A stretch of DNA of 64,000 nt from Globodera rostochiensis (Eukaryota > Nematoda > Chromadorea > Rhabditida > Heteroderidae). Each line of letters begins with the position of its first letter. Position 1 is the first letter of the stretch. Position numbers and translations under genes: made by a program. The stretch is taken from the NCBI GenBank assembly GCA_018350325.1, contig JAEVLN010000045.1:255050-319049 (forward strand), in the 5' to 3' direction. Under the pieces are notes generated by a model. The model was not told the origin of the DNA and made no database searches. It saw only the letters and a list, made by a program, of their open reading frames with translations. Below are positions 19,151 to 29,760 of this stretch, one piece after another.

Positions 19151-19959
19151 TTAGTTTTAATACTATTAAATTATCTAGTGGAGTGATGTACAACGCTATT
19201 TTGTGTGCTGGTAAAGCGCTAACGCGCTTATCGAGCTTCGTTACCTAGTTTGGGGTTCGGGGTGTGCAGTTTTGAACCGTTGATTGTGCCAGGTACAACG
19301 GTTCTGGGTGTGGGGAGTGCATCCCAACACGTTAAATACCCCCCCCCCCATGATCACGCCAGGTACAACCTCACCCCCTTTCAACCCCCCCCCCCCCCAC
19401 ATATTCAACAATTTGGTTTGGTGTCCTTTTTTCGGTAAATTGTTTCGAATTTTGTAAAAAAATGAAAATTTTAAAATAAGAATTTCCACCAAAAATATTT
19501 TCAAAAAATTGGAAATAGTGATTTTAATGCTAGTGAAAAAAATAAGCTATTTATCTAAATAATTAGTTTTTGAAAATATCTTTTCCAAAAATTTTTATGA
19601 ATTTTTTTGTGAAAAATTCATTTTTTTCGAAAAATTGACCTTAACTTTTTGAATCGGCTCCTGGGACTCAGTCGTCCACGGTACTGAAAAGTCTATAGTT
19701 TTCCTGAATGCACCTTAAAAAGTTGAAGAAGCAATGCACAACTTCCAGCGCGCCTTCGGCGCGCTGGCGTGAGATATTAGTTTTCGGCGCGAAACTCAAA
19801 TTCATCCTAATATTGTATTAAATTGCTATTTAAAAATTAGTAAATACAATTGGACTTTAAGTTACTATTTAAAAGAATTTAATCTTTATGTTTTTTGAGA
19901 TTTACTTTTTTTAAATCACAAAAAGTACAATTCTTATTAGCACTTTTGAACATTCGATG
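19151..19959. other. Intergenic region with C runs and a perfect GC hairpin
   Basis: C homopolymers lie at about 19338-19349 and 19386-19399. A perfect hairpin, stem CCAGCGCGCC, loop TTC, stem GGCGCGCTGG, occupies 19745-19767 in otherwise AT-rich DNA. No open frame is supported. Confidence 0.6.
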
Positions 19960-20037
19960 CCTTCGTCGGATGATAATTTGTGGGCCTGGAATCTCGCAAA
20001 GAAGCAAAGAACACAAAGAACGGAATTACACTCTTTG
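19960..20037 (+). pseudogene. Fragment of a paralogue of the HTH-repeat gene
   Basis: It reads PSSDDNLWAWNLAKKQRTQRTEL then a stop shortly after, matching PSNSNLWAWNLTKKKRTERTEI of the gene at 17911. No signal-peptide exon or HTH modules surround it. Confidence 0.7.
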
Positions 20038-20100
20038 TAAGAAATAAAGCCAAAATTTAATAATAATTTTTTCGAGAAATTTGCAATTCTAAATTTAACC

Positions 20101-20459
20101 TAGCGCCTCGAAAAGCATCGATTAAAGAAAAAGCTATATCAATCATCTAGAGAAAAATGGTCTAGTCCAAATCACAATTTGTTAATAATATTATGGAAAG
20201 TATTCGTTCTATATATCAGGGTTGCCTCGAGCAAAGAAAATTTCGAGTCGAGTTTCGGGTTTGAGTCTGGTTAAATTTTTAAGTAGTTTTGGGTCTGAAA
20301 AAACCTCAAATATTGAGTTTTGATCGGCAATCCTGTTCTACGTATAATCATTTCAAAGTTTTATTGTTGTAGAAATATATAAATTGGATTTTAGCAAAAT
20401 TTAATTCTTTAATTAATTTAATTAGAAAGAACTGCTCTGCTCTGTCAGCGAATTCAAAT
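20101..20459 (+). repeat. 350-bp dispersed repeat A, right copy
   Basis: Inverted partner of 10285-10635. The two copies bracket about 9.5 kb holding the cysteine-rich gene, the first receptor and the HTH-repeat gene. Confidence 0.85.
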
Positions 20460-20954
20460 TGCATCCGCCTTTGCGCAATTTGTTGTTTTCTTCATTCGTT
20501 TTAAATTCCATGGTGACTTAATTACAGTCAAAAAATACCGTAACACTACTGTAACAACGATAGTTAACCATGCACTTTTAATTATCGATATTCCGAAAAA
20601 TTTTTATTTTTGATTTTCTATTAAATTTTTCAAACCAAGTGAATTTACCCCAAAACGCCTTGAAATTTAAAAGCATAGAAACTAATAAATGATTTTTATT
20701 TTACTTTTTTGACATTCATTCCATCACAGCAGCCAAAAAAAAAATTGAACGCATTCGCATAAATTTGCTTTTACAAACGCTGAATGATTTGTCATCATCG
20801 GCCAAATGATTGACCAATACGCGATGATAGCCACAATTTCATCCATTTTGTGTGCATTGTGCATAATTTACAAATAAAATTATTTTATCTTTCACAAAAT
20901 TACTTTTGTCATAAAAGTTATTTGTAATTTTCAGAATTCTGTTCAATAAATAAA
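20460..20954 (+). promoter_or_regulatory. 5' region of the six-exon secreted-protein gene
   Basis: AT-rich. An acceptor-like TTTTCAG at 20928-20934 lies 20 bases before the ATG and suits SL trans-splicing or a 5' UTR intron. The same TTGTAATTTTCAG string precedes the HTH-repeat gene. Confidence 0.4.
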
Positions 20955-23900
20955 ATGGTCCCTAAACATTTTGACAAAATTTTCTTCATTTGCATTCTGT
21001 CGTCTTTGGTCCCTTTGGCACATGGTAAACACTTCATGAACTAAATTTTGCAATGAATAGCAATAAAATTTAATTCAAAAAAGAATCAAACAAATTTTTA
21101 TTTAAATTCTGAATAAATTTTCTGGAATTAAATTCGATTTTTCTTGAATTTTAATTTTAAAAAATTGGAAATTGTAACCCGTTTACATCAGCTGTTGTTG
21201 TAGGTGGTAATTGCATTTTATGTTTAAAAAATAAATTTAAAAAAATTTTAAATAAACTTTTTTTATTTACACATTTTTATTTTTCTAGGCGAAGGCAAAG
21301 AGAGCCCAGAGGAGGAAAAGGAAAGAATTGAGTGGATCGAAGGCAAAATCAATGAAACGATCAACATCCATGGCCCGAAGCACAACGCCTCAAAGCTTTG
21401 CGATTTTAAAATCGTTCCGACGGCAACGGCTACTGCTGCAGGCGAAACGGCCATTGATTACACAACTTTGTTCCCTGAATTTAAAAATGAGACGGATAAG
21501 GAGCCTTATAAAGCCGGACACTATGTAAAAAAAATTATTGAAACTTCAAAAACATAAAATATTAAATTTTTTTTAATAAACTAAACTTACTCGATGTGAA
21601 AGGTTTTCGATAAAAAAAAAGAATTGTAAAGTTTATGATCAAAAATGGAAACGAGAAGGGTTCAAAAGATTTTTATTAGGATGTTTTTTTGCTTGGTTTC
21701 TAAAAGCTGTTTCAGTTTTAAAGTTTTTCAAAATGCTCATCAAATTTTAATGCACCCTAAGAGACCAGGGGACCAGGGCTCACAGATTAAGCCTAAAAAT
21801 CGTGATCATGATGCGTTAACACTTCCACCAAACTATGTGATCATGATGCCGACGTGATCGATCGATCACGTGTAGCTTTGATCAGGGCCAAATAATTTAT
21901 TAAGAAAAAATAAATGTACAATTATTTGGATATTTTAGCCCAAACTCGGCGAAGTCGCGCGTGTGGGTCCCGCTGAGGCGGCCAAACGTATTCGACACTT
22001 TGGACACGCTTTTCCCGAAAAGCTGAGGAACAGCTCAGACTTGGCCAAATTGTACAGCGCCACGTCCGGCCTTATGGCACGCGAGGCACGCTGGGAACGC
22101 AATGTGTACTGCGCGGACTGGATGGCGCACATGTTGCAGAAACTGGCCTACGTAAACTTGACAGCATCTGTGGTCTTAGTGAATACGGTCGTTTACCAAC
22201 CGTTCAAGGTCGCCGTGAAAGAGGTGAACAACTTTTTATTTTTTATTTTAAAAAAATTAGGAAGTTTCAGTTTTTTTAAATACCGTATTTTCCCTATTAG
22301 GTAACCCATGGGACTGTTCAAACCCACCTCGAGGGGGGGGGGGGGGTACAATTAGAGACTGGGTTTCAAATGGAGAGCGGGTTAAAATAGAAAAAATAAC
22401 GTAAACCATAATTTGGCTAAAAATTAAATATTTTAATTGCCTTGCCCCCTAAATATTGCTTTTATTTGAGTTTGATATTAAAATTATCATTTAAAAAATT
22501 GTAGAAAATTGGATTTGTGCATTATATAATTTTTATAAATATTTTAAAATGTAAATGCAATTTAGAAAGTTGTGATCATGACCAATGTGTTGAACGACAT
22601 CAAAGTAAACCTCACAAAGTTTGTGGATTCGCTGGAAAAAAACATGATGAATGCGAGCGAAAATGCCAACATTGTGCATATGCGCAAGTTGCTCGGGGAA
22701 AAAATGGACGAGATCGCTGAAGAGGAGGCCAATGGGAAGTCATCATCGGTAATTATTAGGGCCCGCATTTTTAGGGGTTTACATTTTTTTTGCGAATAGG
22801 GCTTTGACGAGAGAAGCACAGAAATAGCATTCATTTCGAAAATTTTTTGAATTAGAGCGACTTTTTAGTCCCTAAAAATCCCTATTTCGCCCTTTTTGAG
22901 AATAAATCCCAATTTCGACGTTTTTACGTTTTTAGACCCTATTTTGGCACTTTTCCCCAATGTTTTAAGAAAAAAATGCAATATTTTAGGCATTTTTCCG
23001 AAAGTTTCTTAAGAAAAATGCAATAAAAAAGAGAAAACTACCCCTAAAATCAAAATTTTTTCTTTCCCAAAAATGCACCCCTAAAAAAGACTTTTTTCTA
23101 GGAGATTGATATTTTCCGAAAAATTTTTATTTGAATTTTCTATAAAAGTTTCAAAAACATGCGAAAAATAGGGTGACCGATCGTTTGGGCAGTGGATCCT
23201 TTGGGAAGTGGATCGATTGGGCAGTGATCCTTTGGGCAGTGACTTTTTTTGCGAAAATTAATTAATCAGTCAATTAACTTTTAAATATTTTTTTATATAA
23301 AAAAACTTTTAGTTGGTTTATTATTTTTTAAATAGAAATATGCTAATAAAATGTTGCTTTGATGATGTTGACTGTAATATGATGGAACAATCCGGGCAGA
23401 TAAAGAATGGGGGGGGGGGTGTCGGGGAGACAGAGGGGGGGATGGCCTAAATAACTTTATTTTCGCACAATTATTCATAATTTATTAACGACAGGCCGAT
23501 TTTTTTTTAAAAATTCTAAGATATGAATAGTAGTGAAGTCATTTCAAAAAAAAGCAAAAGCCTGCTAACTCGAGAAGGCTTCGATTATCAGTTTGAAACG
23601 GACAGCAAAGTTGAAGACAACATGCAAATTTGCAGCAACTGTTTGCAATTTGATAATAGAGCAATGGTTTCATATCATTTGGCACGCCCCAATTAATTTT
23701 CCCCTATAACTTACAAACAAGTTGTACTCAAAAAATTATTTTTTAATATTTCACTGCCCAAAGGATCACTGCCCAATCGATCCACTGCCCAAAGGATCCA
23801 CTGCCCAAAGGATAGGGAACCAAAAATAGTACGTTTACAATTGTAAGAAGAAAATTAATAAAAAATGATGGATTTAAAGGTTTCACGCAAAAATTGACTG

Positions 23901-24528
23901 GATTTGGGCAGTTTAGCACCTTTTTTAATCCCTATTTTGCCACTTTTTGGGGTTTTTAGTCCCTATTATATGTCCCTTTTTCACGTTTTTTAGTCCCTAA
24001 AAATCCAGGCCCTAGTAATTATAAGCAACATTTTTCACATTTATTGATGATAAACATTTAATGCCTTTAGAGGGCAAAGTAAATTAGGTAAAGTATTGTT
24101 TATAGTACCTGTAATTGGGTCTGAATTTTATAAATTCAATTTATTTTATCAAAAGCAATCAATGCATTTAAAACATTTGTTAATTGCATTTCTATCCATA
24201 AATTGAATTGATTTTAAGATGGACTTTTTCGTCAATATGAACTATGGAAAGTATGGAGAGGATGAACTAAAGGGTTACACAGACAAAAAGAATAAGGTCC
24301 CCACAAAACCTGTGATTCTCAGAATCAGCAGTGTTGGAAAAAAGGCAATTTTCTAATTTTTTTTCTTATTAATTATTGATTTTTGCGAGACACGTGCAGA
24401 CTCCAATGCCGGAGGATGATGAAAAGAAGGGCACTAATGCCATCAAGCCCACCACAAAGAAGGCTAACGCGAATAATGAGAAGAAGGGCAATAATGCCGC
24501 CAAGCCCACCCCGAAGAAGCCCAACTAA
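20955..24528 (+). CDS. Secreted protein with Lys-rich tail, family unknown
   Basis: Six exons: 20955-21024, 21289-21524, 21939-22223, 22566-22748, 24219-24332, 24400-24528. Phases join (1,017 nt, 338 residues). The N-terminus MVPKHFDKIFFICILSSLVPLAHG is a signal peptide ending at exon 1. Exons 2-4 encode a mainly helical region with several N-glycosylation sequons (NETIN, NASK, NSSD, NLTA, NLTK, NASE) and only two cysteines after the signal. Exon 6 encodes two low-complexity repeats of the form EKKG-N-A-KPT-KK ending KKPN. No transmembrane segment is obvious after the signal, so secretion is inferred. Intron 4 (1,470 bp) was enlarged by transposon insertion. Codons are GC-richer than the flanks. 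I do not recognise the family. The weakest joins are exons 4-5 and 5-6. Confidence 0.8.
22335..22347 (+). repeat. G homopolymer in intron 3
   Basis: A run of about 13 G after CTCGA, inside the intron 22224-22565 of the secreted-protein gene. Confidence 0.8.
23183..23818. mobile_element. Nested element with GGGCAGTGGATCC subrepeats
   Basis: The left end carries repeated TTTGGGCAGTG(G)ATCC words (23183-23250) and the right end their complements GGATC(C)ACTGCCCAAA (23750-23818). Between them lie a G run near 23410 and a short open frame at 23523. hAT-type ancestry is only a guess from the CAGTG-like ends and the BED-like peptide. Confidence 0.65.
23523..23696 (+). pseudogene. 57-codon frame with BED-like Cys-x2-Cys motif
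   Basis: The ATG-initiated frame reads LLTREGFDYQFETDSK early and MQICSNCLQFDNRAMVSYHL late. C-x2-C followed by a YHLAR segment is like the first half of a BED zinc finger, and the GFDYQF part is also loosely FLYWCH-like. It is probably a fossil of a transposase N-terminus inside the nested element. Confidence 0.35.
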
Positions 24529-25233
24529 AATGGAAAAGAATAGAAAGAGGAGCACAACGCGGCATTGGCAATTTATGCCAAACGGAAATATGATCAAATT
24601 GAACTTTTCTAATGCATTTGCATAAATTGTTTGCGGAATCAAAAACAGCAATAAATTTAATTAATTTGTAATACGTTAATAGGTAAATGCTATAAAAGGT
24701 TGGCAAAAGAATCTGTTTGGGGCATTTGGAGGCCCGTCATTGTTTAATAATAAAATATAAGTACATAAGTACCACCTATTCTTTTTTGCTAAAATTCATT
24801 ATAGAGAAAAAGGAAATTTGATTAACCTCAATTAAACAAATAATTCAAACAGAGATATTATCATTTTAAAACGAAATTATTTTTTGTTGAACGAAAACAA
24901 TGGACAACAATTGTAAAAAACTACCCCCAATCCTCAGCAGACCAGGGCTGGAGCGCCGCGAAATTGCGTTTTTAAAAATCGAATGAGTAATTCTTCAAAA
25001 AAAAAATTTCAAGAGAATGAAGCAAAATGTATACCTACCTAACCCTTTGGCGAATTTTCGAATTTTTTTTTACAATTTAACATTGTTATGAATTTCATTC
25101 AATCATTGTTGGTTTTCAAAATAATTTTTATAATGTTTAAAAAACGATCACTTATACAATAAAATATATTTTCATATTTTCGTCACATTTTTCTTAATTC
25201 AGCAAAATGCATGTTTGAGAAGTTGATGCGCGT
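24529..25233. other. Convergent 3' region between two genes
   Basis: Plus- and minus-strand genes end on either side. AATAAA at about 24650 could serve the plus-strand gene. No open frame is supported. Confidence 0.5.
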
Positions 25234-28073
25234 TCACAGAAACAAAAGCACTAAAAAATTGAGAATTAATAATTTTAAAAACAAAAATAAAATAAATAAT
25301 TAAAAAATGTAGGTTAAATATTTAAAAAAATGCTTACTATCAACAAATTGCTGAGGTGTTACCCGTACAGATGGGGCGGTTTCCTTAGAAACGCATGGAT
25401 GTCCATGGTCCTGTAATCGGAAACAATAAATTTAAAAATAAAATTTAAATTTAAAAAATGGACCTTCCAAAACAGAGCCTTGCAATGGCAACAAATGTGG
25501 ATGAGATCTGCATAGACTTCCTTGAGCCCGTAGTACTTTTTGAGCATAAAAAACAATTGACGCCATGTGACTGAGTCGGAACTCTGCAAATTTGGTAAAT
25601 TAATATTAAAAATGAGAAACATTCCATTTTGTTTAAAAAACTTATTAACAAAATATAGAAAAAAAAATATAATTTTTAATAAATCAAATTAAAGAAATTG
25701 TATTTTAAAGTTGTATAAAAAACATAATTTTTGATTTAAAATTGTTCTCATAGCAATTCTCAAATTCTCAGGTTTTAAATGAATATGCCGCATTGGATTA
25801 GACAAATTATTTAAATTTATTATATTAATTTCTCGCCTTATGTTTGTCAATTTGGGCTTGCGTGAAGTGGCATAGGCACAGACTTCGCCATTGTTTTTGT
25901 TCACAATCGACGAGTGCCTGGAAGGTCTCGTTAGCCTTGGCCACCTCCAGAATGGACACGTGGTCCGGCAATTTGGCCAAAATTTGGCGCAGCACTTCCT
26001 TCGGCATGTCCAGGAAAGTAATGCTACAATCAAAAAAAAAATTAAAATTCGTTAAACCCAAAGTTTTATTTATACTTTTAAAGAAAAAACAAAATATAAA
26101 AATATAAGGCAAAAAAATAAATTATCATTTAAAACAAAAATTTTTTTGTTTAAGTTATTAATGTTAAATAAAAAAATGAATTATTAAATCAAACACTGTT
26201 TTATTGTTACTTTAATCTAGAGACCGGAACCTTGGACCCAAAACCAAAACCAAAATTTTTTTTGGGATTTTTTGGGTTTTGGTTTTTTTAGGTTGATGCT
26301 CCAATTTGAAAACAAATTTCACAAAGAATTCGTCAGAGAAATTAATTTAGCATAAATAAATAAATTAATTAATTAATTTCACCTTTCCGGGTTAGCCTCA
26401 GACAGTGTAGAAGGCGGCATGTTGGCGATTAAATCGAGTAAAGCTGAACATGTGTCCTATAAAATATTAAAATAAAAATAAAATAAATGAAACTGGGCGT
26501 CAGCAAACATTTTAAATTTACGGACTTGAGGACCACTCAAGTCAATCGAGAATCTCGAAAATCTTTTGAAAAATCTAGAAGAGATGATCGTCCGGTCTCT
26601 AATTATAACGAAAAAGACTCAAACTCAAAAAATTACAAAAGCTAACCGATTGGCGTTGTGCCAACTGTGGCGAGCCACAAACATGCGGCGAATCCAAACC
26701 GGAACTGCAAAAAAAAAAGTTAGCACTAATTCAAAAAAAAAAAATGCAGCTGACTAGAATGTGTTCAAAATGTCACGAGCAGTGGTAATATGTACATCAG
26801 CTTCGACACCTTTTTATTGAAATTAATTTAAATTATAAATCTTCAAATTTACTGTGCAAAACGATGGCCTGAATGATGGCAAAAAGGCTTTTCCGAGACA
26901 TTGCGCTCAAATTTTGCAGCTTCTCATTCACCAAAATTTGGACCACCTAAATTTATTCAATTTTCTTTAATTTTAAATATAAATTGTATATGTACTAGGC
27001 TTATTTATTTAAAACGTGTTTTTAAAGAAATGAAAATATATTTTATTTTAAATAACAACTCTTAAAATTTTGAATTTTTATAATCCTAAACAAAAGGTGG
27101 AAAAACAATTTTTTGATTTTGGAATTATCCAATGCTTTAAATTTAAGAATTTAAAATGTTAAACCACCATTATCTAACGAAAATTTTAAAGACTTAAGTC
27201 CGAAACGACAGATTTTATTTGTTCTCAAAACTAAAACACCGGGAATTTAAAAATATATATATTTTCAAGACATCATTTTTGTTATCACCTTGCATATGTA
27301 ATTGAATCGACGGATGTCCTTGACAGCTCTGGCCAAGTCCAGCCGTTGGAACGCCTCGCTCATGCTGGTGCAGCCGATGAACTCCTTGGTTCGGTTCCTC
27401 AGCTTCACAAAACAATGGGGCTGCTCCCAGCACTCCTCCTCGGCCGCCATGTCAGACTCGGACTCATCGGATGCTGAATTGTCCGACGAGTTTGCCGGCG
27501 GTGGCGAGCCGTCCAACAGCAAAAGGGACTCCTGAACAAAAAACATTTTTTAAATTTCAGATACTTTTGGCGTTTTGTCAAAACATACATTTTGTTCATC
27601 CAAACAACAATTCTCCCCGCCATTGTCCTCTCCGTCGTCAAACAATGACGGCAGAAGCATTGCATGTCGTCCAAAGCATTTCGGAGGTGATCCGCTCCCA
27701 TTTTTGATACGCTTGTGCGGTGACGGCATGGCATCTCCCACGTCTTGCACATCCGAACCGACAGGAATCGGAATGGAATGCGTTGCCGGAAGTTGAATGG
27801 GTCTCAACTGCAAACAGTACATCAAAAATTGGGCATAAATTCCTCCCAAACCCAATTAAATTAATGTTAAAATATACAATTTAGCTCGAATTGCTTAATT
27901 TAAAAATGTTCATTAATTCTAATGACTAATGAATGACCTTGCATTGTTCCCACCCGGATGTGTGACTGACGCGAACCCATACCTCACCTTTAAATAAATA
28001 TGCTTTTTTGGGTTTTCATTTATTTGTTAACATTTTTACCGGGAGCCCGCCAGTCCTTTCCGATGAATGGCAT
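25234..28073 (-). CDS. mfb-1: F-box protein of the FBXO25/FBXO32 (atrogin-1, MFB-1) family
   Basis: Substrate adaptor of an SCF (Skp1-Cullin1) ubiquitin ligase; vertebrate relatives act in muscle protein turnover. Exons on the minus strand: 28073-28040, 27987-27938, 27807-27589, 27531-27289, 26946-26853, 26809-26777, 26704-26637, 26456-26383, 26023-25837, 25583-25464, 25410-25338, 25250-25234. All phases join (1,212 nt, 403 residues). The start MPFIGKDWRAPG matches the family N-terminus (MPFLGQDWRSPG in FBXO32). RDW..W is followed by an acidic Ser-rich insert (SASDESESD), then EAFQRLDLARAVKDIRRFNY. The F-box runs from ITFLDMPKEVLRQIL to WRSLCLCHFTQAQI. The C-terminal motif is YADLIHICCHCKALFWK, then DHGHPCVSK, ending QQFVDMLLFL. 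The intron after 25837 has a GC donor (AAG|GCGAGA). The helical middle is shorter than in vertebrates. The 33-nt exon 6 and 17-nt last exon are the least certain. Confidence 0.9.
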
Positions 28074-29760
28074 TTTTGTGAATGGAGTCAAAAGCAATAA
28101 TAAAACAACAGCCTTTTTAAATTAATCTGCTTTTTTTGATGCAAAAAAGGTAGAGAGAGGTGTACTTTAGAAAACCCAGATAGAAAAATGGGGGCGGAGG
28201 AACCCAAAAGTTTAATGTAATGGGGACAATATTTTATTTGATAACAAAATGTTCTCAGCGAAATATTTTCTGTCGATGTAAATGTTGAGCATTTTTTCTA
28301 AGCCCCCTTGGGAATTCAACGGATGGATACGAATGGTCGGTGTGCCTGAGGCAGTTTGGGCAAAGGTAAAGCTTTTAAAGCCTTTTGCCAAAGACCCGCC
28401 CACAAAGTGATTTTGGGCCACAATTGGCCGTGATTGTCACGAGAGAACTCTAATTGCTCATTGTGTCAGCAGGGGGCCAAAGAGGCCAAAAAACAGCAGT
28501 TCAAGATGGGCGGGAATGATTTTCCACAGCGGGCACAACACCTCACTCCATCGATGAAGCTTGTCCGTCAACTCTTCTATGGACAGAAGCTTCACCTTAA
28601 CACCCTCCACCCCCCCCCCAGCACATTCTCGGGATTTGGTCGTCGAGCAGTGAGAGAGACTGACGAGAAAAGCGGTGGGCCATTCGGCTGGAAAATGTGG
28701 GGGTATGCGAAGAGGGGGAGGGGGGGGGGGGACATTTGGCCAAAGTAGCCGCAGCAGCTGCTTCTAAGAAATGCGATCCCGAGAAGGGGCGGCGGCCCCG
28801 GCGGCCATCGCCACCACATTTAGGTTGGGGCCCGCTTGAATGGGAAGGGAGAAATGGGGACACGACAACCCAACGACGGAGGAGGGACACCAACACCAAC
28901 ACACCGTCCGCCTCCTTTACAAACAACAAATAACATCATCATCATCATTCACATCCTTAACTCACACACACAGATTCCATTTCTAGAGCCTCTTAATCAT
29001 CGGTGGTGGCCGACGATGAAAACGGGGGGGGGGGACATTATACGATTTGGAGAAAGGGGAGAGGAGAAGGGTGTAATTTGGCCCCATTAGGGGAAATCAG
29101 ATCGGCGAGTACAAAGAAGCGGCCGATTTGTGGAGCTCGGGACAAGATGCACATTATTGGCCGTAGGAGAAAGATGTAGATTTTTGATACCAGCGGGTAC
29201 AAGGTACTCTTCTACACTCTAAACTCGTGCCAGGCGAGTTTTTGTTCATAATAGAATGGAAAATGCTAAAAATCTTTCGCCGTCAGTCGGAAGCCCTCAC
29301 AAATTAGTTGGTGTAATTTTCCGGGATTAAATCACAAATGATTATATTTTATCATACAACTCCCCAAACTTTTTTGTGTTTTCAAAAATTTACCAGTAAA
29401 ATGACATACCTAATTTTTTAGGTCCAAAAAACATTTTTTTAAATGACGAATATTTGTTTTGCCTTTCTAATGGCAACATAGCATAGATTTATTTGGGCGA
29501 TAAAAATTGCGCACATCCAACAGAGAATGAATGAATGAATGAAGCATTCATTTTTTGCTGAGTCCGGCACCAGATTCTCGCAAAAGAATGGAGAATTGCG
29601 CGCAGATGCATTTCAGAGGGGTGAAGTGACGGAAGAATTGGGCATGAGATTAATTGGTGACGGGTTTTTTGGGGGGGGGGGGGGATTGAGAGCGATTTTT
29701 GAGTGGGTTGGGGGGGGGGGGGAGGGGTGGCGCACTATTTCCATGCGATAGGTAATTGTT
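28074..29760 (-). promoter_or_regulatory. GC-richer region upstream of mfb-1, no exon supported
   Basis: Mixed composition with G or C runs at about 28611-28619, 28720-28731, 29025-29033, 29670-29683 and 29709-29722, and (AAC/CAT)-type simple repeats near 28880-28960. Open frames here overlap one another on both strands and are low-complexity. Position makes it the likely mfb-1 promoter region. Confidence 0.35.

Larger units (their letters stand above)
22749..24024. mobile_element. DNA-transposon remnant filling intron 4
   Basis: Ends are inverted: TAATTATTAGGGCCCGCATT on the left, and the complement of CCAGGCCCTAGTAATTATAA on the right, followed inwards by ATTTTTAGGG. Internal CCCTATTTCGCC- and GTCCCTAAAAATCC-like words recur in opposite orientations. 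The right part resembles 47690-47885. It contains a second, nested inverted-repeat unit. Confidence 0.7.

Noticed and set aside
28590..29090. Several overlapping open frames of 70-110 codons on both strands
   Set aside because: Low-complexity G/C runs and simple repeats; no splice sites, domain or signal peptide.
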